Shown here in pieces: positions 8,060-16,520 of a stretch of 64,000 nucleotides of DNA. The translations under genes and the position numbers were made by a program. The stretch comes from Sphingomonas montanisoli (lineage in GTDB: Bacteria > Pseudomonadota > Alphaproteobacteria > Sphingomonadales > Sphingomonadaceae), in assembly GCF_008274695.1 (NCBI RefSeq), contig NZ_VTOU01000005.1, positions 62,001 to 126,000 of the forward strand. Reading direction: 5' to 3'. The number at the start of each line of letters is the position of its first letter. Position 1 is the stretch's first letter. A model generated the notes under the pieces. It had not been told where the DNA came from. It made no database searches and saw only the letters and a program-made list of their open reading frames with translations.

Positions 8060-9043
8060 TTAAGCCCCCCGCTCCGCGACCTGGTTCGACCAGATCTGCT
8101 CGACCATCCGGCCGAAGCGGCGCAGCGCGCTGTTGGGGAGCATGTCCGATCGGACATCGAGTTCGACTTCGTCGAGATCGGAAAAGAACACGGTCGGGAA
8201 TCGATCCCGACAGGTCGACAGAAACTCGCACAAAGCCTCGAACCGGCGGACATGGACGCGGTTCGGCGCGGTGCCGGTGCGGTTGGCGAGTTCGAAGCTG
8301 TGGCTGACAATGTTGACGACGGGCAGACGCGCCGCCCCCGCATGGCGGATCGCCGCCTCCAGTTCGCCCAGCGACACCGCACATACCTGCAGATGGCGGG
8401 TCTGCGGGCCATCGCCGATCAACGTCACCGGCACCTCGGTGACACCCAGATATTCGACCGGCGTGATCTGTTCGCGCGGCAGATCGATCGAGCTGGGCCA
8501 CGGATGTTCGGAGCCGTTATGGCTGCTGTCGAAGCGGAAGCCGAGTTCGGCCAGCACACGCAGCGTATCGTCATTGGCCGCATAGCTGCCCGCACGGAAG
8601 GCGCACGGCTCGGGCACGCCCGCTTCCATCAGCAGCTCGCGCGCCTTGGTGATCATCTCGCGCTGCTTGTTCAGATCGTAGCTGTTGAGTTCATACTCGC
8701 CGACGAGGATCCCGTCGCGCGGCCCATACCAGCGCGGGTGGAGATGCAACTGCACCTCCTGCCCCGCAGACAGGATCGGATCGACCATCCGCTTGATCGG
8801 CTCGATCCCGTAGAGGCAGGCCGGCATCGGATCGACGAAGAAACACGCCTTCAGCGCGTACTGCGCCAGCACCCGCAACTGATAGGGAACGCCGACCCCG
8901 GCCGCCTCATAAGAGCGCGCATAGCCGTCGATCCAGTCGCCAGGCTGTTCCTCGGTACGGATCGTCAATTCCGTATCGACGGTGAGGAGAACGCGCGTCC
9001 TGGCGTTGTCGTCCGGAGAAAGGGCGGGCGGCATAACCGTCAT
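8060..9043 (-). CDS. Polysaccharide deacetylase-fold protein
   Basis: This 327-residue protein has the layout of NodB/CE4-related TIM-barrel deacetylases: LLTVDTELT near the start, LHLHPRWYGP in the middle, FRAGSYAAND, and VSHSFELANR late. The Asp, His and Arg positions suggest an intact metal-dependent active site. No signal peptide is visible, so it is probably cytoplasmic and may act on sugar-nucleotide or lipid-linked substrates. It follows uvrC by nine bases on the same strand and is likely cotranscribed. The substrate cannot be inferred. Confidence 0.75.
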   Translation of the reverse strand: MTVMPPALSPDDNARTRVLLTVDTELTIRTEEQPGDWIDGYARSYEAAGVGVPYQLRVLAQYALKACFFVDPMPACLYGIEPIKRMVDPILSAGQEVQLHLHPRWYGPRDGILVGEYELNSYDLNKQREMITKARELLMEAGVPEPCAFRAGSYAANDDTLRVLAELGFRFDSSHNGSEHPWPSSIDLPREQITPVEYLGVTEVPVTLIGDGPQTRHLQVCAVSLGELEAAIRHAGAARLPVVNIVSHSFELANRTGTAPNRVHVRRFEALCEFLSTCRDRFPTVFFSDLDEVELDVRSDMLPNSALRRFGRMVEQIWSNQVAERGA

Positions 9044-9052
9044 ATTGCACGC

Positions 9053-10984
9053 TTAGCCCGCTGGATGAAAGAAATCGTGAATCGACTGCGCCATAGCGGT
9101 GGAAACGCCCGGCGCGGCTTCGAGGTCCGCCAGGCTGGCGCTGCGCACGGACTTGGCCGTCCCGAAATGCATCAGCAGCGCTTTCTTGCGCGCGGGCCCG
9201 ATCCCCGGGATGTCGTCGAGCGGGCTCTTGGTCAGGTTCGCCGCGCGTTTGGTGCGGTGCGCGCCGATCGCGAAGCGGTGCGCCTCGTCGCGTAACCGCT
9301 GCAGGTGAAACAGCAGAGGCGAGTTCATCGGCAGCATCGCCTCACGCCCGCCCGGCAAGTGGAAATGCTCGCGCCCCGCATTGCGATCCGGCCCCTTCGA
9401 GATGCCGACGACCGCAACATCCTGCACGCCCATCTCTTCCAGAACCTCGCATACCGACGACAACTGCCCTTTGCCGCCGTCGATGAGCAGCAGATCGGGC
9501 CAGTCGCCCGATCGTCGTTCGGGATCCTCCTTCTCCAGCCGGGCGAAGCGGCGGCCGAGTACCTCGCGCATCATCGCGAAATCGTCACCCGGCTTGGTCT
9601 CGGGATTCTTGATGTTGAACTTGCGATAGGCGTTCTTGCGGAAGCCCTCCGGGCCCGCAACGATCATCGCGCCGACAGCGTTGGTGCCCATTATGTGGCT
9701 GTTGTCGTACACCTCGATCCGGTCGGGCGGGCCTTCGAGTTCGAAGAGGTCGGCCATTTCCTGGAAGATCTTGCCCTGCGTGGTCGATTCCGCGAGCCGG
9801 CGATCGAGCGCCTCGACCGCGTTGCGCTCTGCCTGCGCCATCAGCTTGCGCTGCTCGCCGCGCTGGGGAACCTTGATCACGACCTTCCGGCCCGCGCGTT
9901 CCTTCAACGCCTCGGCAAGCAATTCGCACTCGGCCGGTTCGCGATCGACGAGGATCAGGCCGGGGGGCGGCACCTCCTCGTAAAACTGCATCAGGAAGCT
10001 CTCCATCACCTCGTCGTCCGGCACGTCTGCAGTGTGCGCGGGGAAGAAGGCGCGGTGGCCCCAATTCTGGCCGCCGCGAATGAAGAAGGCCTGGATACCG
10101 ACCGTGCCCGCCTTCGCGTGCATCGCGAAGACGTCGGCGTCGCCGATCCCTTCGGCGTTGATCGCCTGATTGCCCTGGATGAAGGTCAGCGCGCGCAGGC
10201 GGTCGCGATAGATCGCCGCCAGTTCGTAATCCATCGCCTCGGCCGCGACATTCATCGCCTCGCCGAGCTTCTTCTGCACCTGGGTCGATTTGCCGGCAAG
10301 GAACGCCTTCGAGTCCGCGACCAACTCGTCATAATCGGATTTCTCGATCCGATCGACGCACGGGGCCGAGCATCGCTTGATCTGGTAGAGCAGGCACGGC
10401 CGGCTGCGATTGGCGAAGAAGCTGTCGGTGCAACTGCGCAGCAGGAACAGCTTCTGCAACGCGTTGAGCGTGCGGGTGACCGATCCGGCGCTGGCAAACG
10501 GGCCGTAATATTGCCCCTTCGCACGCCGGGCACCGCGATGCTTCTGGATGCGCGGGAAGGCATGATCCTCCCGCAGCAGGATGAAGGGGAAGCTTTTGTC
10601 ATCGCGCAGCAGGACGTTGTAGGCCGGGCGGTAGCGCTTGATCAGCTGCGCTTCGAGCAGCAGCGCCTCGGCCTCGCTGCCCGTCGTCACGACCGTCATC
10701 GACCGGGTCTGCGCCACCATGCGCTGAAGCCGCTTCGAAAGGCGGGCGACCTGCGTGTAGTTGGTGACGCGGTTGCGCAGCGCGCGCGCCTTGCCGACGT
10801 ACAGCACCTCGCCGCGCGCATCCTGCATCCGATAGACACCGGGGCGAACCGGCAACGTGTTCAGCACGTTGCGGATCGCGGCGACGCCCGCATCGAGATC
10901 GGGCGCATCGCTGCCGCGCACGGTATAGACGCTGTTCTCTTCGTTGAATCGGTCGGTCGGCGGGGTCTTGGTCACGCTCCCCAT
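9053..10984 (-). CDS. uvrC: Excinuclease ABC subunit C
   Basis: This 643-residue protein shows the full UvrC layout. It has a GIY-YIG nuclease (PGVYRMQDARGEVLYVGKA, near residue 50), a UVR motif, the RNase H-like 5' nuclease domain (IEVYDNSHIMGT and LLLIDGGKGQL), and C-terminal helix-hairpin-helix motifs (LDDIPGIGPARKKALL). It makes both incisions in nucleotide excision repair with UvrA and UvrB. The ATG at 10984 is kept. A small membrane-protein gene ends 29 bases upstream and the deacetylase-fold gene follows at 9 bases. Confidence 0.97.
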   Translation of the reverse strand: MGSVTKTPPTDRFNEENSVYTVRGSDAPDLDAGVAAIRNVLNTLPVRPGVYRMQDARGEVLYVGKARALRNRVTNYTQVARLSKRLQRMVAQTRSMTVVTTGSEAEALLLEAQLIKRYRPAYNVLLRDDKSFPFILLREDHAFPRIQKHRGARRAKGQYYGPFASAGSVTRTLNALQKLFLLRSCTDSFFANRSRPCLLYQIKRCSAPCVDRIEKSDYDELVADSKAFLAGKSTQVQKKLGEAMNVAAEAMDYELAAIYRDRLRALTFIQGNQAINAEGIGDADVFAMHAKAGTVGIQAFFIRGGQNWGHRAFFPAHTADVPDDEVMESFLMQFYEEVPPPGLILVDREPAECELLAEALKERAGRKVVIKVPQRGEQRKLMAQAERNAVEALDRRLAESTTQGKIFQEMADLFELEGPPDRIEVYDNSHIMGTNAVGAMIVAGPEGFRKNAYRKFNIKNPETKPGDDFAMMREVLGRRFARLEKEDPERRSGDWPDLLLIDGGKGQLSSVCEVLEEMGVQDVAVVGISKGPDRNAGREHFHLPGGREAMLPMNSPLLFHLQRLRDEAHRFAIGAHRTKRAANLTKSPLDDIPGIGPARKKALLMHFGTAKSVRSASLADLEAAPGVSTAMAQSIHDFFHPAG

Positions 10985-11013
10985 CTAGGGCGTTCGCGAC
11001 TGGGTTTGAAGGC

Positions 11014-11277
11014 TCAGGCGATCAAGCTCATGATCGCCTGTGGATAAGCCACGCCGCCGACCAGCAGGACCGTGATAGCAAGTCCCGCGCGGACGATCCC
11101 TGAAGGCGCCCAATCGCCGAGGATACCGTCCTTCTTGCTCCACAGGATGGGCAGCGCGACGACGCCCGATGCCGCTATCGCCCAGACGAGCGTCTGCGGC
11201 AGCGAATGCGCCATATGCGCCCGCACAGCGGCCAGCAACATGGCCCACGCCCAGATCCAGCCGATTGCGCCCATCAT
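11014..11277 (-). CDS. Small three-helix membrane protein, unknown
   Basis: This 87-residue protein is mostly hydrophobic, with three predicted membrane segments at about residues 5-22, 29-46 and 62-85, and a charged loop (WSKKDGILGDWAPSG) between the second and third. I recognise no family. It opens with ATG ATG at 11277/11274 without a clear SD. It lies directly upstream of uvrC on the same strand. The conserved-looking membrane topology supports it as a real gene; function is unknown. Confidence 0.5.
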   Translation of the reverse strand: MMGAIGWIWAWAMLLAAVRAHMAHSLPQTLVWAIAASGVVALPILWSKKDGILGDWAPSGIVRAGLAITVLLVGGVAYPQAIMSLIA

Positions 11278-11326
11278 ATCTGATGTAGCGGGAGGGTGTG
11301 AGGAAAGAGTGAATCATGCCCCCCAC

Positions 11327-11437
11327 TCGTCATTGCGAGCGGAGCGAAGCAATCCCGGCCCGAACCAGAAGAGGTTCGCGACCATCTCCGGTGCGGGCCT
11401 GGATTGCTTCGTCGCCTACGGCTTCTCGCAATGACGA
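11327..11437. repeat. Dispersed palindromic repeat, family A (long form)
   Basis: Outer arms TCGTCATTGCGAG and CTCGCAATGACGA are as in other copies. The interior is longer and differs: GGCCCGAACCAGAAGAGGTT and GCGGGCCTGGATTGCTTCG, shared with the copies at 50949 and 54609. It sits between the small membrane protein and the receiver gene. Confidence 0.9.
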
Positions 11438-11444
11438 AGGGAGG

Positions 11445-11792
11445 TCAGCGCGCCGCGATTCTCTCGATCGCTTCCTCGAACATGCCGAGGCTGCACGGCT
11501 TGCGCAGCAGGACCGCCTTGTCGTCGTCCGGCATCTGATCGGTGCCGCTGAAGTAGATGACGCGCAGATCGGGCATGTTGGCCCGCGCCATCGCCACCAA
11601 CGAGAAGCCACCCAGATCGCCAGGCATATGGATGTCCGTGACCAGCAGATCATAGGCCGCGCCACGTTCGCGAAGGCGCATCAATGCCTCCTCGCCGCCC
11701 GACGCCGCGAAAACGTCATGGCCCAGCGCGGCCAGAAGATCGACCGTCACCTCCCGCACCAGCGGATCATCCTCAACACATAATATCTTCAT
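11445..11792 (-). CDS. Single-domain response regulator (receiver only)
   Basis: This 115-residue protein is one CheY-like receiver domain and nothing more. Visible are the acidic pair in CVEDDP, the phospho-acceptor Asp53 in VTDIHMPG, the switch Ser/Thr in YFSGTD and the conserved Lys in LLRKP. No output domain follows, so it acts through protein contacts. The ATG at 11792 starts the canonical first beta strand; a TTG six codons earlier is the alternative. No histidine kinase is adjacent, making it an orphan here. Confidence 0.9.
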   Translation of the reverse strand: MKILCVEDDPLVREVTVDLLAALGHDVFAASGGEEALMRLRERGAAYDLLVTDIHMPGDLGGFSLVAMARANMPDLRVIYFSGTDQMPDDDKAVLLRKPCSLGMFEEAIERIAAR

Positions 11793-11888
11793 TTCGACGC
11801 CATTCCCCAATCACGCCGATACGCATGAAACCTAGCCATAGTTTTAGATTATACGCAAAAAAGCCAGCTTTTTTGTACGCAAACGATA

Positions 11889-13916
11889 TCAATTCGGCAG
11901 CTTCACCTTGGGCGCATTGGCGAAGGGCTTGATCCCAAATTTGGGATAAACTTCAGCGGGATAATAGAAGGCGCCATCCTTCACGACCATCGCGATCGTC
12001 TTGATCGCCTTGATGTCCTTCGTGGGATCGCCAGGGATGAGGAAGAAGTCCGCCAGCTTGCCCTTGGCGATCGATCCCAGCCGCTGATCCTGCCCGCTAT
12101 ATTTGGCCATGTCGAAGGTCGCGCGCTTGAGCACCTCGGCCGGCGTGAAGCCAGCATATTGCGTGTAAAGTTCGAGTTCGCGATGATAGGTGAACGCGCC
12201 GCCCGTATCGGTTCCCGGAACGATGAACACACCACGATCGTGGAGCATCTTCACGGTGGCGGTGATCTTCTCCCACGCGCCCTGATAGGCCGCCGCATCG
12301 CCCGGCGCCGACAGATCGACCATCGCCTTTTTCAGCCCACGCTGGGTGCCGATCGGCATATGATCGAAATAATCGACCGCGCCCGGCGCGACCTTGCCGT
12401 CGCGATTCTGCGTCAGCATCTCGTGGATGCCCAGCGTCGGATCGATCGCCTTGTGCCTGTCGACCATCGACTGGATCGTCTTCTGCACAGGCGGCGAAGC
12501 GAGATCGAGCGACGGCAGGCGCTTGAGCGCGGTCAGGCGGAACAGCGTGCGCGTATCCTCGCCCGGCTTGATCACCCAGCCCAGCATGAACTGGTTGATA
12601 TGGGTCATCTCGTCATAGCCTGCCGCGATCATCGCATCGGCGGTGGAGAAGGCCGGAACATGGCCCGCAACGCGCAGTCCCAGCCGATGCGCCTCCTTGA
12701 CGACGGCGGGCACCCATTCGGGGTTCATGCTGTTGTAGACCTTGACCTGCCAATAGCCGCGCGCGGCATACCAGCGGACCGCGTCGACAGCCTCCTGCTC
12801 GCTGTTCACGACGATGCCGTTATTGGCGTTGAAAGGCGACTTGCCCTCCAGGAACCCGCTGCGGATCACATGCGGGCCGCCGATGATCCCGTCATCCATG
12901 CGGTGGATCAGTTCGTCGAGAACCGCATTGTCGTTACCCATATCGCGAACAGTGGTGATGCCCGCGATGAGGTTGAGCAGCGCGTCGTCCTGCCCCAGAT
13001 GGCCGTGCCCTTCGTACATGCCCGCGACGAGCGTGCCGCCCGCGCCGTCGATCGTCACCTCACCGGGAGTCGCAGGGCTGTCGACCGGCTCGATCGCCGC
13101 AATCTCCTTGCCGTTGACGAGCACCGAGACCGGGTCGGTCAGCGCCGATGTCGCGGGATCGAACAGGCGGACGTTCCGGATCCGCACTGGCGCGCCATAA
13201 TCATGCGCCACCGCCTTCTGGATCGCGACATAGCGGTCGGTCGACCATTTGGCGGCGAGGTTGCGCAGCCGCTCCTCCTCGCCTTCGTAGCCCTGACGGA
13301 CGATGATGAAGTCGGGCGTGACATAAGCCGCCAGCGCCCCGGCGCCGTCGAGCAGCACGGTGTCGGGCACCGTATCGATGCCACCGATCGTGTAGGCGGT
13401 GGCGGCGATCGGGCCGGGTTTGCCCGCGATCGTCACGGCCTCCCCTTTTTCGATCCGTAGCGCGCCGCCCGGGATCGCCGGAATGGTGGCGTCGGCGTCC
13501 TTCAGCAGCGCACGAGCATAAAGGCCGACACTCCATGGGCTGCCGCTCTGCGGAACGTAGATGCTCGGCTCCTTAACGGTTGCCTTGCCCGGGCCGGTCG
13601 AATCGACCCAGGTCGCGCGCTTGCCCTTCAGTGTGAAACGCTCGTCCACCTTGCTGCCGAACGTCGTGGCGCCCGTCACCGTCCAGGCGACGGGGAAGCC
13701 GTTGGCGTCGACGTCTAACGACTCCTTCATCGTCGGCCCACGGCCGTTATTCTTATAGTCGAAGTCGATGTCGCTGTGGGTGCCGGTCGTGTCGACATTT
13801 AGGTGGCCGACATTGCGGCCGCCAAAGATCACGGAGAAGCGTTCGGCCCCGGCCAGCGCGGGCGCGGACACGAAGGCGGCGGAGGCGCAGAGCGCAGCAA
13901 AGATCGCTTGTTTCAT
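11889..13916 (-). CDS. Secreted amidohydrolase-family protein
   Basis: This 675-residue protein starts with a signal peptide (about 1-22, ending APALA). A beta-rich N-terminal domain (about 23-235) precedes an amidohydrolase TIM barrel. Metal-site features are GMYEGHGHLGQ (HxH), VAGHVPAF, DEMTHINQF and the late Asp in VPGTDTGG. The C-terminal GSIAKGKLADFFLI closes the composite beta domain, as in imidazolonepropionase-like and prolidase-like enzymes. It is probably a periplasmic hydrolase of a cyclic amide or dipeptide. The N-terminal domain is not one I can name. The start is set by the signal peptide. Confidence 0.85.
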   Translation of the reverse strand: MKQAIFAALCASAAFVSAPALAGAERFSVIFGGRNVGHLNVDTTGTHSDIDFDYKNNGRGPTMKESLDVDANGFPVAWTVTGATTFGSKVDERFTLKGKRATWVDSTGPGKATVKEPSIYVPQSGSPWSVGLYARALLKDADATIPAIPGGALRIEKGEAVTIAGKPGPIAATAYTIGGIDTVPDTVLLDGAGALAAYVTPDFIIVRQGYEGEEERLRNLAAKWSTDRYVAIQKAVAHDYGAPVRIRNVRLFDPATSALTDPVSVLVNGKEIAAIEPVDSPATPGEVTIDGAGGTLVAGMYEGHGHLGQDDALLNLIAGITTVRDMGNDNAVLDELIHRMDDGIIGGPHVIRSGFLEGKSPFNANNGIVVNSEQEAVDAVRWYAARGYWQVKVYNSMNPEWVPAVVKEAHRLGLRVAGHVPAFSTADAMIAAGYDEMTHINQFMLGWVIKPGEDTRTLFRLTALKRLPSLDLASPPVQKTIQSMVDRHKAIDPTLGIHEMLTQNRDGKVAPGAVDYFDHMPIGTQRGLKKAMVDLSAPGDAAAYQGAWEKITATVKMLHDRGVFIVPGTDTGGAFTYHRELELYTQYAGFTPAEVLKRATFDMAKYSGQDQRLGSIAKGKLADFFLIPGDPTKDIKAIKTIAMVVKDGAFYYPAEVYPKFGIKPFANAPKVKLPN

Positions 13917-13961
13917 GACAGTGATGAAAGCACGCCACGAAGCGATTGGAAAGACGGGGCC

Positions 13962-14762
13962 TCAACGATCCTCAAAACGCGGCGGTCGCCGTTCAAGGAA
14001 AGCGTCGACCGCCTCCACATGATCGCGCGTATGGTGGGCGAGCGCCTGATAAGCGGCCGACAGTTCGAGCACCGCCTTCAGGCTCAGATCCTGCGCTTCT
14101 CGCATCAATCGCTTGCTCAGCCGTGTGGCGTGGCCGGGATTGGCGGCGATCCGGTCCGCGATCGCCCGAGCGCGCGGAAGCAGCGCTTCGGCCTCGGCAA
14201 GCTCGCCGACCAGTCCGTAATCGAGCGCGGTGGCGGCATCGATCGTATCGCCGGTCAGCGTCATCATCGCCGCCCGCGACTGTCCCACGACGCGTGGCAA
14301 CAGCCAGGCCCCGCCGTCCCCGGGCACGAGGCCGAGCTTGGCGAAGCTGTGCGCGAAGTTGGCCGATCGTGACGCGATCCGGATGTCGCACATGCAGGCA
14401 AGGTCGAGCCCCGCCCCCACTGCCGGCCCGTTGATCGCGGCGATCACCGGCACTTCCAGCTCCCACAAGGCGAGCGGGATCTGCTGGATGCCGGTCCTGT
14501 AACGATCGCGCAGTTCATAGGGGTTGCCTTTGAACAGCCCTTCGCGCGCCTTCATGTCCTTGACGTTGCCACCCGCGCAAAACGCCGATCCCGCGCCCGT
14601 CAGGATCACTGCACGAACCGAGCGATCGGCGCTGACCTCCGCACAAAAATCGACGATCGCGCGGAAATCGGTGTCGGTGGTGAGCGCATTGCGCTGCTCG
14701 GGTCGGTTGAGCGTGGCGGTGACGACCGGGCCATCGCGCTCGACGATCAGGAAGGGGGACAA
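13962..14762 (-). CDS. Enoyl-CoA hydratase/isomerase family protein
   Basis: This 266-residue crotonase-fold protein shows ATLNRPEQRNALT, the oxyanion-hole segments GSAFCAGGNVKDMK and AINGPAVGAGLDLACMCD, and FAKLGLVPGDGGAWLLPR. The acid residue in that last loop fits a hydratase-like reaction on acyl-CoA. The start is a decision between non-ATG codons. The TTG at 14762 lies six bases after TTTGGAG and is preferred over a TTG at 14780, which has no SD. The exact acyl-CoA substrate and pathway are unknown; no other beta-oxidation gene is adjacent. Confidence 0.88.
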   Translation of the reverse strand: MSPFLIVERDGPVVTATLNRPEQRNALTTDTDFRAIVDFCAEVSADRSVRAVILTGAGSAFCAGGNVKDMKAREGLFKGNPYELRDRYRTGIQQIPLALWELEVPVIAAINGPAVGAGLDLACMCDIRIASRSANFAHSFAKLGLVPGDGGAWLLPRVVGQSRAAMMTLTGDTIDAATALDYGLVGELAEAEALLPRARAIADRIAANPGHATRLSKRLMREAQDLSLKAVLELSAAYQALAHHTRDHVEAVDAFLERRPPRFEDR

Positions 14763-14855
14763 GGCGATCTCCAAAGGCAATATCGTAGTTAGGAACTTGT
14801 CAAAGCTTGCGCGCTAGAAGCAACCGTTGGCGGACCCGCTTCGGGCCGGCAGGAC

Positions 14856-16493
14856 ATGATGGTGCGTATGAGTGCGTTCGGCAAACGGGGTTCGATGACC
14901 AATGGCGCGCGGCCGGCTTTCGGCGTCGCGCGTCCGATGCAGGGTGGGCCGGCGCCGCTCGCGGGGGGGGCTCAGTTCCCGCCGTTGTCGAGCGATCCGT
15001 TCAACGCGTCCGCCCTGAACGGCGGCGATCCCTTCGCCGCTGTCGAGCAGGCTTTCAGCGCCGCGGATCCCTTCGCGGACCTGCCCAGCTTCAACGCCGA
15101 ACCGACACCGGTGATGGGCGACGCGGCCGAAGACGCCGCCAAGCCGCGCTATCAGGATGCCATGACCCGCCTCGCCATCCGCGAGGCCGCGTCGGGCGAG
15201 GCCGGCAAGTCGAAGGTCGAGGGTTTCGAAGCCTCGATCCACAAGATCAAGGAGCAGGTGCTTCCCCGCCTGCTCGAACGCGTCGACCCCGAAGCCGCCG
15301 CGACGCTCAGCAAGGATGAACTGGCCGAGGAATTCCGCCCGATCATCGGCGAAGTGCTGGCCGAACTGCGCATCACGCTCAACCGGCGCGAGCAGTTCGC
15401 GCTCGAAAAGGTGCTGGTTGACGAACTGCTCGGCCTCGGGCCGCTCGAGGAGTTGCTCGGCGATCCGCTGATCACCGACATCATGGTCAACGGCCCCGAC
15501 CAGACCTATGTCGAGCGCAAGGGCAAGCTGGAGCTGGCCAATGTCCAGTTCCGCGATGAGGAGCATCTGTTCCAGATCGCACAGCGCATCGTCTCCAAGG
15601 TCGGCCGCCGCGTCGATCAGACCACGCCGCTCGCCGACGCGCGCCTTGCCGACGGCAGCCGCGTCAACGTGATCGTTCCCCCGCTGTCGCTGCGCGGCAC
15701 CGCGATCTCGATCCGCAAATTCTCGTCCAAGCCGATCACGCTCGACATCATGGCCAAGGGCGGATCGATGAGCGAGCGTATGTCGACCGTCCTCAAGATT
15801 GCGGGTGCGAGCCGCTTCAACGTCGTCATTTCGGGCGGCACCGGCTCGGGCAAGACGACGATGCTCAACGCGCTGTCGAAGATGATCGACCCCGGGGAAC
15901 GCGTCGTCACGATCGAAGACGCAGCCGAACTCCGCCTGCAGCAGCCGCATTGGCTGCCGCTCGAAACCCGTCCGGCGAACCTTGAGGGCCAGGGCGCGAT
16001 CACGATCCGCGACCTTGTCGTCAACGCGCTGCGTATGCGCCCGGATCGCATCATCCTGGGCGAAATCCGTGGCAGCGAGTGTTTCGACATGCTCGCCGCG
16101 ATGAACACCGGCCACGACGGATCGATGTGCACGCTCCACTCCAACAGCCCGCGTGAAGCGCTGGCGCGTATGGAGAACATGGTGATGATGTCGGACATCA
16201 AGGTGCCCAAGGAAGCCATCAGCCGCCAGATCGCCGACTCGGTCGACCTGATCGTTCAGGTCAAGCGCCTGCGCGACGGTTCGCGCCGCGTGACCAGCAT
16301 TACCGAGGTAATCGGCATGGAAGGCCCGGTGATCATCACGCAGGAGCTGTTCAAGTTCGAATTCCACTCGGAAGACGCCGAGGGGAAGATCGTTGGCCAC
16401 TACACGCCGTCGAACCTGCGCCCCTACACTCTGGAAAAGGCGCGGCAGTTTGGCTTCGACCAGCCTTTGCTCGAGGCGTGCCTGAACGACTAA
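14856..16493 (+). CDS. cpaF: Tad/Flp pilus assembly ATPase CpaF
   Basis: This 545-residue protein is a TadA/CpaF-type secretion ATPase. About residues 1-95 are low-complexity and poorly conserved. They are followed by the helical N-domain and the RecA-like core with the Walker A motif GGTGSGKTT (about 327-335), an Asp box (VVTIEDAAELRLQQPHWLPL), the Walker B-like RIILGEIRGSE and a histidine box (NTGHDGSMCTLHS). It powers assembly of Flp pili at the inner membrane. No other tad gene adjoins it; TadE/TadG-type genes occur 45 kb away at 61.7-64 kb. A run of eight G (14963-14970) lies in codons 36-39. Confidence 0.95.
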   Translation: MMVRMSAFGKRGSMTNGARPAFGVARPMQGGPAPLAGGAQFPPLSSDPFNASALNGGDPFAAVEQAFSAADPFADLPSFNAEPTPVMGDAAEDAAKPRYQDAMTRLAIREAASGEAGKSKVEGFEASIHKIKEQVLPRLLERVDPEAAATLSKDELAEEFRPIIGEVLAELRITLNRREQFALEKVLVDELLGLGPLEELLGDPLITDIMVNGPDQTYVERKGKLELANVQFRDEEHLFQIAQRIVSKVGRRVDQTTPLADARLADGSRVNVIVPPLSLRGTAISIRKFSSKPITLDIMAKGGSMSERMSTVLKIAGASRFNVVISGGTGSGKTTMLNALSKMIDPGERVVTIEDAAELRLQQPHWLPLETRPANLEGQGAITIRDLVVNALRMRPDRIILGEIRGSECFDMLAAMNTGHDGSMCTLHSNSPREALARMENMVMMSDIKVPKEAISRQIADSVDLIVQVKRLRDGSRRVTSITEVIGMEGPVIITQELFKFEFHSEDAEGKIVGHYTPSNLRPYTLEKARQFGFDQPLLEACLND

Positions 16494-16520
16494 AACTCCT
16501 CCCCGTCCCAAGGAGGAGTT
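16494..16520. terminator. Bidirectional terminator between cpaF and the TpsB gene
   Basis: A 9-bp perfect stem (AACTCCTCC at 16494-16502 with GGAGGAGTT at 16512-16520) and a 9-base loop lie directly after the cpaF stop and touch the stop of the convergent gene. A and T residues at the stem ends give short U-tracts on both strands. Confidence 0.6.
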
